DNA of 64,000 bases from an uncultured Pelagibacteraceae bacterium (GTDB taxonomy: Bacteria > Pseudomonadota > Alphaproteobacteria > Pelagibacterales > Pelagibacteraceae), in NCBI GenBank assembly GCA_902523095.1, contig CABYYE010000002.1, positions 19,958-83,957 on the forward strand, in the 5' to 3' direction. Position 1 is the first letter of the stretch; the number at the start of each line of letters is the position of its first letter. This document shows, in pieces, positions 17,299 through 26,830 of the stretch. Position numbers and translations under genes: made by a program. The notes under the pieces were generated by a model. It saw only the letters and a program-made list of their open reading frames with translations. It had not been told where the DNA came from and did not search any database.

Positions 17299-17520
17299 AT
17301 GCTTACTGTATTTGATAAAATGGTTTACATAGCTCTAAAAAAAAATCTAGACTTTAAAAGATCAGGAAATTGGACAAAGATCTTAACCTATAAAGATATA
17401 CATGTGTTAATTGGTCTCAAAAGAAGTGTGGTATCACGATCATTAAAATTCCTTGAAAGAATGAAATTTATAGAAATAAATAGAAAACAATACGGACAGT
17501 TATTTCATTTAAAGAAATAG
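17299..17520 (+). CDS. Small winged-helix DNA-binding protein; true start unclear
   Basis: 73 aa from the first ATG. The stretch ILTYKDIHVLIGLKRSVVSR followed by SLKFLERMKFIEINRKQ looks like a helix-turn-helix plus wing of the HTH_36/replication-initiator-like type. The frame is open further upstream to 17239 and reads protein-like there (YFPEEPEILIKESILFNP), immediately behind a strong Shine-Dalgarno GGAGGTGA at 17231-17238, but contains no ATG, GTG or TTG before 17299. The true N-terminus is therefore uncertain. It lies 17 nt before etfQO and could regulate the ETF genes, which is inference. Confidence 0.55.
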   Translation: MLTVFDKMVYIALKKNLDFKRSGNWTKILTYKDIHVLIGLKRSVVSRSLKFLERMKFIEINRKQYGQLFHLKK

Positions 17521-17537
17521 TTTGCTATAAATCATTC

Positions 17538-19145
17538 ATGGCAAGAGAAGCAATGGAATATGATGTGGTTATTGTTGGTGCAGGACCAGCAGGCTTAACT
17601 ACTGCCATAAAACTTAAACAACTCGATCCAAATTTAAATGTCTGTATTCTTGAAAAAGGATCAGAAGTTGGAGCCCATATTTTAAGTGGAAATGTTTTTG
17701 AAACAAAAGCTCTCGATGAGTTGTTGCCTAATTGGAAGAGTGAAGGAGCGCCAGTAAAAACAAAAGTTTCAAAAGAAAAATTTTTATTTTTAGGAAAAAA
17801 TTCTTCTCTAAGTTGGCCAACTTGGCTTTTGCCTTCTGTACAAAAAAATCATAACAATTACATCGTTAGTCTTGCAAATCTTTGTCGTTGGTTGGCAGAA
17901 CAAGCAGAAAAACTAGGTGTTGAAATATTTCCAGGATTTCCTGCGAGTGAAGTTCTTTATCATGAAGATGGATCTATAAAAGGTGTAGCTACTCTAGATA
18001 TGGGTTTAGACAAAGAGGGTAACAAAAAAGATACTTACCAGGAGGGAATGGAATTACACGCAAAAGTAACAGTTTTCTCAGAGGGATGTAGAGGTCATTT
18101 AGGTAAACAATTAATTAAAAAATTTAATCTAGATGATGGTAAAGACCCTCAACAATATGGAATAGGACTTAAAGAAATTTGGGAAGTAAGCGAACAACAA
18201 CACCAAGAAGGTCTAGTTATGCATACTGCAGGATGGCCACTTGATAGCAAAACTTATGGTGGAAGTTTCATTTATCATGCTGAAAATAGACAAATATATC
18301 TAGGGTACGTAATTGGTTTAGATTATCAAAATCCTTATCTATCTCCTTTTGATGAGTTTCAAAGATTTAAAACACACCCATCTATAAGAAAAATGTTTGA
18401 GGGCGGTAAAAGAATTTCTTTTGGTGCTAGAGCCTTAATTGAAGGAGGAATTCAAAGTTTACCTAAAATGTTTATGCCAGGAGCGCTGCTAATTGGCTGT
18501 GATGCTGGAACTTTAAATATGCCTAAAATAAAAGGTTCACATACTGCGATGAAAAGCGGAATAGTTGCAGCAGAGTCTATAATTGAAAATATTAAAAATA
18601 AAGCTGATCTATCAATTTATGAAAAAAAATTTAAGGAAAGCTGGGCTTATAAAGAATTGTTTACAGCGAGAAACGTGAAACCTAGTTTTAGTTGGGGTTT
18701 AATCCTTGGAATAATATTTACTGGCATAGATCAAATTTTGTTTAGAGGAAGGATGCCTTTTACTTTAAAACACAAACATGCAGATCACGAGGCTTTAAAA
18801 CCAGCTAGTCAAATGCCTAAAATTGAATATCCAAAACCTGATGGTAAGCTCACATTTGATAAAACTAGTTCTGTTTATTTAACAGGGACTAATCATGCTG
18901 AAAACCAGCCTGTCCATTTAAGGTTAAAAGATCCTCATTTACCAATAAATTACACTTTAAAAGAGTACGATGAGCCAGCTCAAAGATACTGTCCTGTAGG
19001 CGTGTACGAAATTCAAAAAGAAAAGTTTGTTATAAACTCTCAAAATTGTATCCACTGTAAGACCTGTGATATTAAAGAACCCTCTCAAAATATCACTTGG
19101 GTTGCACCTGAAGGTGGTGGCGGTCCTAAATACGGTAACATGTAA
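17538..19145 (+). CDS. Electron transfer flavoprotein-ubiquinone oxidoreductase
   Basis: 535-aa membrane-associated iron-sulfur flavoprotein. FAD motif GAGPAG is at residues 14-19. The [4Fe-4S] cluster cysteines are C485, C504, C507 and C510 near the C-terminus, in CPVGVYE and CIHCKTC. HILSGNVFE and GTLNMPKIKGSHTAMKSG are conserved family segments. It oxidises reduced ETF and reduces ubiquinone, closing the route from methylamine-type oxidation to the respiratory chain. Start chosen at the first ATG, 10 residues before the FAD strand. Confidence 0.93.
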   Translation: MAREAMEYDVVIVGAGPAGLTTAIKLKQLDPNLNVCILEKGSEVGAHILSGNVFETKALDELLPNWKSEGAPVKTKVSKEKFLFLGKNSSLSWPTWLLPSVQKNHNNYIVSLANLCRWLAEQAEKLGVEIFPGFPASEVLYHEDGSIKGVATLDMGLDKEGNKKDTYQEGMELHAKVTVFSEGCRGHLGKQLIKKFNLDDGKDPQQYGIGLKEIWEVSEQQHQEGLVMHTAGWPLDSKTYGGSFIYHAENRQIYLGYVIGLDYQNPYLSPFDEFQRFKTHPSIRKMFEGGKRISFGARALIEGGIQSLPKMFMPGALLIGCDAGTLNMPKIKGSHTAMKSGIVAAESIIENIKNKADLSIYEKKFKESWAYKELFTARNVKPSFSWGLILGIIFTGIDQILFRGRMPFTLKHKHADHEALKPASQMPKIEYPKPDGKLTFDKTSSVYLTGTNHAENQPVHLRLKDPHLPINYTLKEYDEPAQRYCPVGVYEIQKEKFVINSQNCIHCKTCDIKEPSQNITWVAPEGGGGPKYGNM

Positions 19146-19191
19146 AAAGACTATTGCTTTTGTCTGTGAGAAAGCATAATGGCTTTCCACC

Positions 19192-20514
19192 ATGTATAAA
19201 ATTATAAAAAATTCTTGGGCTCTTTTCACTGGCTTTGCAGTGATTATGATTTCTCATGGTTTTCAAGGAAATCTTTTAGGAATTAGAGCGGTATTAGAAA
19301 ATTTTAATTTTATAGCAACGGGAACAATGATGTCTGGTTATTTTATTGGATATTTCATTGGTGCTAACATCATTCCAAATCTTGTAAGCAAAGTAGGTCA
19401 TATAAGAGTATTTGCAGCTTTTGCTTCTATGGCTTCTTTAAGTTCCTTAGTTCATGTAGTATTTGTAGATCCAATTATTTGGACTTTAGCAAGATTTTTA
19501 ACAGGCTTTAGCATGATTGGAATTCTTATAATTGTTGAAAGTTGGTTGAATGATAGAGCGACTAACAAAACAAGAGGTAAAGTTTTATCTCTGTACATGT
19601 TTGTTACTTTTTTTGCCTTTGCTTTGGGAAACTTGTTGTTAAACGTAAGTAGTCCTAAAAACTACGAGCCCTTTATATTAATTTCTTTATTGTTTTCTGT
19701 AGCCTTAGTTCCAATTCTTCTCACAAAGAGAAAGCCTCCTACTTTTAAAAAGACTAGCTCAATTAAGATTAAAGAGCTTTTTAAAATTTCACCTTTTGGA
19801 AGTTTTTCTACATTTTGTTCAGGTTTCATATTTTCAGCAATGTTTACTATGTTATCAGTTTATGCTGTAACGATGAATTTAAATGTATTGGAGATTTCAA
19901 TATTGTTATTTTCGGTAACACTAGCAGGCGCACTTTTTCAGTGGCCCATAGGCTCTTTGTCAGACAATTATGATAGAAGAATTGTAATTATCGGATGTTG
20001 TATAGCATCATCTGCTTTTGCTATTCTCTCAATCATGGCATCAGGAATTTCTTTTGAAAATCTTTTTGTGGAAGAAATGTTCAGATTTAATTATTTTTCA
20101 ACAGAAACAAGCATGGATAAAACAAAGTTATTTATTTATATAATTCTTTTGTCTGGGATGACGCTTCCATTATTTGCTTTAAACCTAGCACTTGTAAATG
20201 ATTATATTCCTAAGGAAAAGTTTGTTGCTGCTGGAGCTGGTTTAAATATGATATTTGGTTTAGGAGCAATAGCTGGACCGATCGTGTGTTCAGTTTTAAT
20301 GAGTATCTTTGGTCCAAATGGTTTTTTTATTCATTTGCTTATTTTTTTCATGATAATTATTATTTTCGGAATCTTTAGGATGAACAGAAGAAAATATGAG
20401 GACAATCCAGAGTCAACTTTTACTCCTTTGCCAAAAGACATTACTCCACTAGGTATCGAACTTGATCCAGATACAGGAGTAGATTTATCTAATACTTCAA
20501 ATGATAAAAAATAG
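19192..20514 (+). CDS. Major facilitator superfamily transporter
   Basis: 440 aa, about 12 hydrophobic segments in two halves. The loop NLVSKVGHIRVFAAFASMAS and the second-half SDNYDRRIVIIG loop fit MFS motif A; VESWLNDRATNKTRGKVLSL resembles the YcaD-like subgroup. The charged C-terminal tail ends in a cytoplasmic extension. It overlaps the EamA gene by 14 nt. Its substrate is unknown. Confidence 0.82.
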   Translation: MYKIIKNSWALFTGFAVIMISHGFQGNLLGIRAVLENFNFIATGTMMSGYFIGYFIGANIIPNLVSKVGHIRVFAAFASMASLSSLVHVVFVDPIIWTLARFLTGFSMIGILIIVESWLNDRATNKTRGKVLSLYMFVTFFAFALGNLLLNVSSPKNYEPFILISLLFSVALVPILLTKRKPPTFKKTSSIKIKELFKISPFGSFSTFCSGFIFSAMFTMLSVYAVTMNLNVLEISILLFSVTLAGALFQWPIGSLSDNYDRRIVIIGCCIASSAFAILSIMASGISFENLFVEEMFRFNYFSTETSMDKTKLFIYIILLSGMTLPLFALNLALVNDYIPKEKFVAAGAGLNMIFGLGAIAGPIVCSVLMSIFGPNGFFIHLLIFFMIIIIFGIFRMNRRKYEDNPESTFTPLPKDITPLGIELDPDTGVDLSNTSNDKK

Positions 20515-21406
20515 TTCAGCCATACTAATTGTTTTAATCGCAGGACTGTTCTGGTCTTTTGGACCTTTAGTTGTAAGATATATCGATGATGCACAGTTAA
20601 TTCCTTGGCAATATCTTTTTTTTAGAGGTTCGGTAATTTTTTTAGTCTTAAATATTTATTTATTTTTAGCTGAAGGTCTTAAATTTACCAAAAATTATTA
20701 CAAGATTGGTTTGTCTGGACTAATTGGTGGAGTAAGTCTTGGTATTGCTAATATATCTTTTATACTTTCTATCACAACTACTACTGCAGCTGTAACTATG
20801 ATGATGCTAGCAACTCAACCATTTGTAGCTGCAATTTTAGCATATATTTTTTTGAGGGAAAAAATTTCAACAACAACATTAATATCAATAATAATTGCTG
20901 CTGGGGGTATAATATTTATGTCCTTAGATAGCGAAGGAGAAGGTTCTTTGTTTGGTCTAATTAATGGTTTGTTATCATCTTTAGGGTTTGCAGGATTTAC
21001 AGTTTCACTAAGGTGGAGAAAGAAAACTCCAAAATTCACTACAGTAGCTATTGCGGGAATTTTCTGTGCAGCAGTAGCAATCTTGGTTCTTATATTTAAC
21101 GATAATAATATTTTTATTTCAGTTAAAAACTCTTCTCTTTCTGCATTGCATGGATTTTTAGTTTGTTCTGGACTTATATTGTTTTCTATAAAATCTAAAG
21201 ATCTACCAGCTACAGATTTAACTCTTCTTTCTCTGACAGAAGTCTTAGGTGGAATTTTCTGGGTTTGGTTACCAATATTTGGAATTAACGAAGTACCAAC
21301 TGTAAAAACTTTAATTGGTGGTGGAATTATTACATCTGCAATAATATTTTATGCCTTTAACACAAGACGGCCTTTATCATCGAGATATGTGTGGGTAAAA
21401 AAATAA
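20501..21406 (+). CDS. EamA/DMT-family transporter
   Basis: 301-aa ten-segment membrane protein with two EamA repeats; GLFWSFGPLVVRYIDDAQLI and TTTTAAVTMMMLATQPFVAA are family-like. Members export or import amino acids and metabolites. It overlaps the MFS gene by 14 nt and so is co-translated with it. It ends 4 nt short of the convergent soxG stop. Confidence 0.82.
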   Translation: MIKNSSAILIVLIAGLFWSFGPLVVRYIDDAQLIPWQYLFFRGSVIFLVLNIYLFLAEGLKFTKNYYKIGLSGLIGGVSLGIANISFILSITTTTAAVTMMMLATQPFVAAILAYIFLREKISTTTLISIIIAAGGIIFMSLDSEGEGSLFGLINGLLSSLGFAGFTVSLRWRKKTPKFTTVAIAGIFCAAVAILVLIFNDNNIFISVKNSSLSALHGFLVCSGLILFSIKSKDLPATDLTLLSLTEVLGGIFWVWLPIFGINEVPTVKTLIGGGIITSAIIFYAFNTRRPLSSRYVWVKK

Positions 21407-21410
21407 TACT

Positions 21411-21932
21411 CTACAAATTAATTAAATCAGTCAATCTCTTTTTAAAATACTCCTCGTATGACTTATTGCAAGTTATAATATATTTATTGTTTAATTTGTA
21501 TATGTAGCAATCTATTCTGGCAATCAAAGTTTGCGCCATTGAAAGATCTGGAAACTTTTTATTACGAAGATCAAATTGAGTTAATTTGTTTAAAAATTCA
21601 TCTTTATTTTCACCTGACACTTCAAAATAAACTTGGCCATATGAGTAGTCAGAGGCAAGAATTTCATCATTCGAGTTTAAGTTAGAAATAGTCTTTAGAA
21701 TTTTCTTGTAATCTTGTTCAACTAAATAAACTAAAGTCCATTGGTCAAAAGAATTTTTTGCAAAAATATATTTATCACTAGTTTTTATTTCAAGGTTTTT
21801 AGACGGGGGTTGCAAAGATGTCTCTTTGTTAATTATTTGATTAAATTTATTCTTTCCATCACCTCTTATCAGAATCTGTTGAAAATTCTTTTGAGTAATG
21901 TTTACTCTATCAGTTGAAATTAATGTGGTCAT
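21411..21932 (-). CDS. soxG: Sarcosine oxidase gamma subunit
   Basis: 173 aa. The sequence is poorly conserved, as is usual for SoxG, but size, position as last gene of soxBDAG, the 4-nt overlap with soxA and the DLSMAQTLIARIDCYIYKL stretch support it. It has a YgfZ/GcvT-like fold in known complexes and is needed for assembly of the heterotetramer. Confidence 0.8.
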   Translation of the reverse strand: MTTLISTDRVNITQKNFQQILIRGDGKNKFNQIINKETSLQPPSKNLEIKTSDKYIFAKNSFDQWTLVYLVEQDYKKILKTISNLNSNDEILASDYSYGQVYFEVSGENKDEFLNKLTQFDLRNKKFPDLSMAQTLIARIDCYIYKLNNKYIITCNKSYEEYFKKRLTDLINL

Positions 21933-24916
21933 GATGTTAATCTTTCATTTTCTGGATCAATGAATACTGGGCTAACTATTTCAACAGGAATATTTTTAGT
22001 TCCTTTAGGAGTTGAAACAAATAACTTCTTACCCATCAATTTATTTCCATTTTTTATCATAGCCATGGAGATACAATGACTTAAGTTAGGGCTGTGGTAG
22101 CTAGAAGAAATATGTCCAAGATATTCTATGGGAGTTTTAATTTTACTCGGTAAATTTTCACATTCAACAATGTGTTGCCCTTCTTCAATAAATTGAGATT
22201 TATCCAAAGGCACAATACCTACTAACTGTTTTCTATCATCCCTAGCAGTATCGCTTCTTGTTAAAGATCTTTTTCCAATAAAATCTTTTTTCTTTTTACC
22301 TATCATCCAATTGAAATTTATATCAATTGGAGTCACCGTTCCATCAGTCTCTTGTCCAATTACAACATATCCTTTTTCAGCTCTTAATAAATGCATAGTC
22401 TCAGTTCCATATGGAACTAGATCAAAATCTTTTCCGTATTTAAATATTAATTCCCAAAGTTCAAAGGCATGCTGAGGGCTGATATATATCTCGTAACCTA
22501 ATTCACCTGTAAAACTTGCTCTCATTATCCTTGCTTGGGTGTTCTTGTAATTAAATGTTTTGAAAGTCATAAATGGAAACTTTTCATTACTAAAATCGAT
22601 ATCAGAAAATACTTTACTAACTATTTCTCGTGCTTTAGGACCGCTAATATTAAAAGTGGTGAATTGCTCTGTAATTGAATTTAGATAAACTTGTAAATGT
22701 GGCCATTCTGTTTGAAGGAATTCTTCCATATGTGCAAATACTTTTGGAGCTCCGCCTGAAGTAGTTGTTGCTATAAAATGTTTGTCATTTATTTTACAAA
22801 TTATCCCATCGTCCATAATCATTCCGTCTTCTCCTAACATAAGCGCATATCTTGATGTCATAGGTTTCATTTTTGTAAAAGCATTTGTGTACATTAAGTT
22901 CATAAATTCTAAAGCATCTTTACCTTTAATTTCAATTTTTCCAAGAGTACTACCATCTAAAATTCCTGCTGATTGTCTTGTTTGTTTTGACTCTCTTTGT
23001 ACTGCTTGATGCATAGTTTCTGTTTCATTTTTTTTAAAATACCAAGGTCGTTTCCATTGTCCTACGTCCTCAAAAACTGCATTATTTTTTATGTGCCAAT
23101 TATGAATCGGTGTTTTTCTTTCTGGATCGTAATATTCATAGGTGCTTCTTCCAGCTATAGCTGCAAAACTTAGAGGAGCATAAGGTGGTCTATAAGTAGT
23201 AGTTCCAACTTCTTCAATTTTTTTGTTTAAAATTTTTGAGACAATTCCTAGAGAATTAATGCTGCTTATTTTACCTTGGTCAGTTCCCATACTATTGGTT
23301 GTATATCTCTTTAAATGCTCTATTCGATCGTATCCCTCGTTGATCGCTTGTTTTAAATCTTTTGTTGTGACATCGTTATGAAGATCAATAAAAGATTTAG
23401 ACCATTTTGATTTCTTATTAGTTTTAGTTTCCCACAACTCTTTAATTGAAAGATTATCTCTTATATTTGTTTTTATTTCTAGATTGAGATCGTCAACTTT
23501 TAAGAATGATAATTTTTTGTTAATTTCTTTACAAAGATTTTTAAATTCGTAGTTTCCACTTACTGATCCTAACGTGATTGTGTTTTGAAAAGCAGTATCT
23601 GGCTTAAATGAGATAATTTTATCATCCCACTTAACTAAGCCTTTTGATTGTGTAAACAAATGTATATCAGGATTAAATCCACCTGAGGGACATAACATTT
23701 TAGCATTAATAGATGATATTTTATTACTGCTATTTCTTATATAAACTTTTTCTACTTTTTTATTACCTTCACAACCTTCTACTTCGGACTCAGGGTAAAA
23801 TAGAATGTTATTTTTTGAAAGATACTCTTTTGTTTCATCTTCTATATCTTCTTGCTTTCTTGCGTCTATGTATGCGCTAGGCTTACAATTTAAATTAATT
23901 AATGACTTGACCAAACTTACTGTTGATGAATTGTTAGTAAAAATTACTGGTTTCTCATCAGGCGTTACTCCATATCTTTCAATATATTTTTCAAAGGAGG
24001 ATGCTAGCATTACTCCAGGTAAGTCATTATTTCTAAATGAAATAAATCTCTCTATATGACCATTTGCCAAAATAGTATGAGTTGTTCTAATCTTATGTAA
24101 TGTAAGTTCCGACTTGCTAACATCGATTTTTTTTCCTGAATATTTATCCTCTAGAGCTATTAAATGGTTAGTAAAATTATACGTAGTTACAAGAGTATTT
24201 TTTAAAATTTTTATATTCTTTGATTTTAAAATTAATTTTTCTGTTTCTTTAACCCATTCAAAAACATTTTTACCATCGATTTGTTTTACTTTATTAGAAT
24301 TTTTTAAAATTCCTCCTAAAAAACTATCTTGTTCAACAAGAAGGACCTCGTTGTTTGTATCAATTAATTTTTTTGCAGCTATCAGCCCACTTAAACCTCC
24401 ACCAACTATCAGAATATCGACGTTATGGTTTTGATGAATGCTTTTTGATCTAAAATTTTTTGGAGGTTTTCCTAAGCCAGCTGTTCGTCTGATCAATGGT
24501 TCGTAGATTTTTTTCCAAAATCCCTTAGGTCCCATAAAAGTTTTGTAATAAAATCCAGCTGAAAATATTGGAGATAAAATATTATTTATTGACCCAATAT
24601 CAAAAGATAATGACGGCCAACGGTTCTGACTAGAGATGTTAATTCCATCATATGCTTTTTTTACTGTTGCTCTGGTATTAGGTTCATTGTGCTCATTTAA
24701 AATTTGAACAAGTGCATTTGGTTCTTCTATTCCACAAGTATATATTCCTCTTGGTCTATGATATTTAAAACTTCTACCAATTAATCTAATATTATTTCTT
24801 AATAAAGCTGAAGCTATGGTGTCTCCTTCGTAAGCAGAGTAAGATTTTCCATCAAAAGTTATCTTGATTTCTTTATTGGAAATATAATTGCAATCTTTGT
24901 TTCTAAGAGCAGGCAT
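21929..24916 (-). CDS. soxA: Sarcosine oxidase alpha subunit
   Basis: 995 aa, full length. The N-terminal domain (about 1-100) is the ferredoxin-like fold with GRSFKYHRPRGIYTCGIEEP. A dinucleotide-binding motif VGGGLSGL is at residues 171-178; the C-terminal 400 residues are a GcvT-type folate domain (TSRYALMLGEDG, ASFTGELGYEIY, LLRAEKGYVVIGQETDGT). The enzyme oxidises sarcosine to glycine, and the methyl carbon goes to 5,10-methylene-tetrahydrofolate. It lies 3 nt after soxD. Confidence 0.92.
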   Translation of the reverse strand: MPALRNKDCNYISNKEIKITFDGKSYSAYEGDTIASALLRNNIRLIGRSFKYHRPRGIYTCGIEEPNALVQILNEHNEPNTRATVKKAYDGINISSQNRWPSLSFDIGSINNILSPIFSAGFYYKTFMGPKGFWKKIYEPLIRRTAGLGKPPKNFRSKSIHQNHNVDILIVGGGLSGLIAAKKLIDTNNEVLLVEQDSFLGGILKNSNKVKQIDGKNVFEWVKETEKLILKSKNIKILKNTLVTTYNFTNHLIALEDKYSGKKIDVSKSELTLHKIRTTHTILANGHIERFISFRNNDLPGVMLASSFEKYIERYGVTPDEKPVIFTNNSSTVSLVKSLINLNCKPSAYIDARKQEDIEDETKEYLSKNNILFYPESEVEGCEGNKKVEKVYIRNSSNKISSINAKMLCPSGGFNPDIHLFTQSKGLVKWDDKIISFKPDTAFQNTITLGSVSGNYEFKNLCKEINKKLSFLKVDDLNLEIKTNIRDNLSIKELWETKTNKKSKWSKSFIDLHNDVTTKDLKQAINEGYDRIEHLKRYTTNSMGTDQGKISSINSLGIVSKILNKKIEEVGTTTYRPPYAPLSFAAIAGRSTYEYYDPERKTPIHNWHIKNNAVFEDVGQWKRPWYFKKNETETMHQAVQRESKQTRQSAGILDGSTLGKIEIKGKDALEFMNLMYTNAFTKMKPMTSRYALMLGEDGMIMDDGIICKINDKHFIATTTSGGAPKVFAHMEEFLQTEWPHLQVYLNSITEQFTTFNISGPKAREIVSKVFSDIDFSNEKFPFMTFKTFNYKNTQARIMRASFTGELGYEIYISPQHAFELWELIFKYGKDFDLVPYGTETMHLLRAEKGYVVIGQETDGTVTPIDINFNWMIGKKKKDFIGKRSLTRSDTARDDRKQLVGIVPLDKSQFIEEGQHIVECENLPSKIKTPIEYLGHISSSYHSPNLSHCISMAMIKNGNKLMGKKLFVSTPKGTKNIPVEIVSPVFIDPENERLTS

Positions 24917-24919
24917 AGT

Positions 24920-25270
24920 CTATTTCTTTACAGCAAAATTTCCAGATCCTACTGCCGGTTCTCCTGATGGTGATTTTAGAGAGCTTTGGAATTCACTTAT
25001 ATCTGGCTTGTTATCAGTCAACTTATAAATTTTTAATATTGTATCAGTAGAAGTGTCACGTACAGCATTAAACCATTTTCTGCATCCATGAGAGTGTACC
25101 CACCTCTCATAAAAAATTCCTTTTGGATTTGAGCGATAAAAAACATATTGGCCCCAGTCTTTATCATTTAAAGTATCTGGATCTTTTGGTCTTATTACAT
25201 GGGCTTCTCCACCATTAGTAAATTCGGACTGTTCTCGCTCTCCGCAATATGGGCAATTTATTAAAATCAT
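24920..25270 (-). CDS. soxD: Sarcosine oxidase delta subunit
   Basis: 116 aa. The zinc ligands of heterotetrameric sarcosine oxidase are all present at the standard positions: Cys6, Cys9, His59 and Cys63 (NCPYCGERE and WVHSHGCRKWF). The C-terminal tail is somewhat longer than the shortest homologues. It is a structural zinc subunit that packs on SoxA. It sits 2 nt after soxB. Confidence 0.92.
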   Translation of the reverse strand: MILINCPYCGEREQSEFTNGGEAHVIRPKDPDTLNDKDWGQYVFYRSNPKGIFYERWVHSHGCRKWFNAVRDTSTDTILKIYKLTDNKPDISEFQSSLKSPSGEPAVGSGNFAVKK

Positions 25271-25272
25271 AA

Positions 25273-26523
25273 TTAATGCGCTACGGCTGCAGCACCATGT
25301 TCGTCGATTAATCTGCCGTTAGAAAATCTTTCTAAATTAAATGCTTCATTAATTTTATGAGGTTCATCTTTTGCTACTGTATGTGCAAATACATTTGCGC
25401 TTCCAGGAGTTGCTTTAAAACCTCCAGTTCCCCAACCACAATTAAAATACAAACCTTTAACTTCACACTTGCTTATTATGGGGCTAGCGTCAGGACAAAT
25501 ATCAACTATTCCACCCCACTGACGTAACATTTTCATTTTACCAAAAATTGGATAGAGTTCTACAATAGCTCGTACAGTTTCTTCTATGACATCGTATCCT
25601 CCTCTTTGAGTAAATGAATTGTATCCATCTGTTCCAGCTCCAATAACTAATTCACCTTTGTCTGATTGACTTACATAAGCATGAACTGCGTTGGACATGA
25701 CAACTGTATTAATTACAGGTTTAATTGGTTCAGACACTAAAGCTTGTAAAGGTCTACTTTGTAACGGCAACCTAACGCCTGCAGTTTGTGCAAGTACGCT
25801 TGTATGCCCAGATGCTACCACTGCAACTTTATTTGCTCGGATAAAACCTTTTGAAGTATTAACACCCTCTACTTTATGGTTATCTGTTTTAATATCTTTA
25901 ACTTCACAATTTTGAATAATATCAACTCCCATTTCATTTGATCTTAATGCGTAACCCCAAGCAACTGCATCGTGTCTAGCTACCCCACCTCTAGGCTGAA
26001 AAGCTGCACCTAAAACTGGATATCTTAAATTTTCTGTATTCATAATCGGAACCAACTCTTTAATTTGTTTTGTATCTACCCATTGAGTATCCAACCCATT
26101 TAATCTATTTGCACTTATTCTTCTTTTCATCTCTTTAATATCATGTTCATTGTGAGCTAAGTTCATTACACCTCTCTGACTGAACATCATGTTGAAGTTT
26201 AATTCTTCAGATAGATTTTCCCATAATTTCACAGAGTGGTCGTACAAATTAGCACTTTCATTCCAGAGATAGTTTGATCTAATAATTGTTGTGTTCCGAC
26301 CTGTATTACCTCCACCAAGCCAACCTTTTTCTATAACAGCTATATTTTTTATTCCGTGTTCTTTTGCAAGATAGTAAGCGGTTCCTAAACCATGCCCTCC
26401 GCCTCCAACAATTATAACATCATAGCCTTTTTTTGGCTCAGGGCTTTCCCACATTTTTTCCCAATTTTCATTGTTGGAAAAAGCATTTTTTATCAAGCTT
26501 AAAATTGAATATTTTTTTTTCAC
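25273..26523 (-). CDS. soxB: Sarcosine oxidase beta subunit
   Basis: 416-aa flavoprotein, normal length. The FAD-binding loop GGGGHGLG is at residues 40-47 and [18 protein letters not shown] is the conserved C-terminal flavin site. SoxB carries the sarcosine-oxidising site of the heterotetramer, with non-covalent FAD and an FMN shared with SoxA in known enzymes. It is first in soxBDAG and divergent from metY over a 314-bp gap that holds the metY riboswitches. Confidence 0.93.
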   Translation of the reverse strand: MKKKYSILSLIKNAFSNNENWEKMWESPEPKKGYDVIIVGGGGHGLGTAYYLAKEHGIKNIAVIEKGWLGGGNTGRNTTIIRSNYLWNESANLYDHSVKLWENLSEELNFNMMFSQRGVMNLAHNEHDIKEMKRRISANRLNGLDTQWVDTKQIKELVPIMNTENLRYPVLGAAFQPRGGVARHDAVAWGYALRSNEMGVDIIQNCEVKDIKTDNHKVEGVNTSKGFIRANKVAVVASGHTSVLAQTAGVRLPLQSRPLQALVSEPIKPVINTVVMSNAVHAYVSQSDKGELVIGAGTDGYNSFTQRGGYDVIEETVRAIVELYPIFGKMKMLRQWGGIVDICPDASPIISKCEVKGLYFNCGWGTGGFKATPGSANVFAHTVAKDEPHKINEAFNLERFSNGRLIDEHGAAAVAH

Positions 26524-26624
26524 AACTCAAATTAGCAAAAAAGCAGAAAATAACAAAAGAATTCCAGAGCAAAAAAGTATCACTTTTTAAAGAATTACCC
26601 TTGATTTTGGCAGTTTTATACAAC

Positions 26625-26652
26625 TTGACAATCATTAGTAATGGTTGATAAT
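26625..26652 (+). promoter_or_regulatory. Promoter of metY
   Basis: Consensus TTGACA (26625-26630) and GATAAT (26647-26652) are 16 nt apart. A start site about 7 nt downstream would fall at the beginning of the SAM-II aptamer, so the transcript opens with the riboswitch. The core promoter also overlaps an 8-bp inverted repeat. Confidence 0.65.
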
Positions 26653-26656
26653 GATT
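26630..26656. promoter_or_regulatory. Candidate operator: 8-bp inverted repeat over the metY promoter
   Basis: AATCATTA (26630-26637) and TAATGATT (26649-26656) form a perfect 8-bp inverted repeat with 11 nt between, covering the spacer and -10 of the metY promoter. The right half lies in GATAATGATT, which resembles a Fur half-site. It lies between metY and the divergent soxB operon and could control either. No regulator gene is adjacent. Confidence 0.35.
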
Positions 26657-26659
26657 TTG

Positions 26660-26712
26660 TAGCGCTGATTTAAGTCAAATTGCTGAGCGCTTAATAAATT
26701 CCAGCTAAAGCG
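26660..26712 (+). promoter_or_regulatory. SAM-II riboswitch aptamer
   Basis: The sequence follows the SAM-II consensus: stem AGCGCT (26661-26666) pairing with AGCGCT (26686-26691), the loop GCTGATTTAA, then TTAATAAATT and the 3' AGCTAAAG strand that closes the pseudoknot. Its last 8 nt (26705-26712, CTAAAGCG) are the exact complement of CGCTTTAG in the terminator loop and arm just downstream, which makes a SAM-controlled antiterminator likely. High SAM should stop transcription of metY. Confidence 0.9.
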
Positions 26713-26725
26713 ATTAAGTCTAATG

Positions 26726-26754
26726 ACCACCGCTTTAGTCGGTGGTTTTTTTTT
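26726..26754 (+). terminator. SAM-II-controlled intrinsic terminator
   Basis: ACCACCG (26726-26732) pairs with CGGTGGT (26740-26746), with a 7-nt loop, followed by a run of eight to ten T. The left edge and loop CGCTTTAG (26731-26738) can instead pair with the 3' strand of the SAM-II aptamer. It precedes the SAM-V element by about 20 nt. Confidence 0.88.
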
Positions 26755-26775
26755 GAAATATTTTCAAATTAAAAC

Positions 26776-26830
26776 TGGGCATTTGAACTATATTGTACGC
26801 CCGACATTTCGTCGAAGTACTAAAAAGGAG
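26776..26830 (+). promoter_or_regulatory. SAM-V riboswitch overlapping the metY ribosome-binding site
   Basis: GGGC (26777-26780) pairs with GCCC (26799-26802) around GCATTTGAACTATATTGTAC, then a small hairpin CGAC/GTCG (26802-26805 with 26811-26814), then CTAAAAAGGAG. These are the SAM-V hallmarks, and the 3' pseudoknot strand runs into the AAGGAG Shine-Dalgarno at 26825-26830, 7 nt before the ATG. SAM binding would hide the ribosome site and block translation of transcripts that escaped the SAM-II terminator. Confidence 0.88.
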
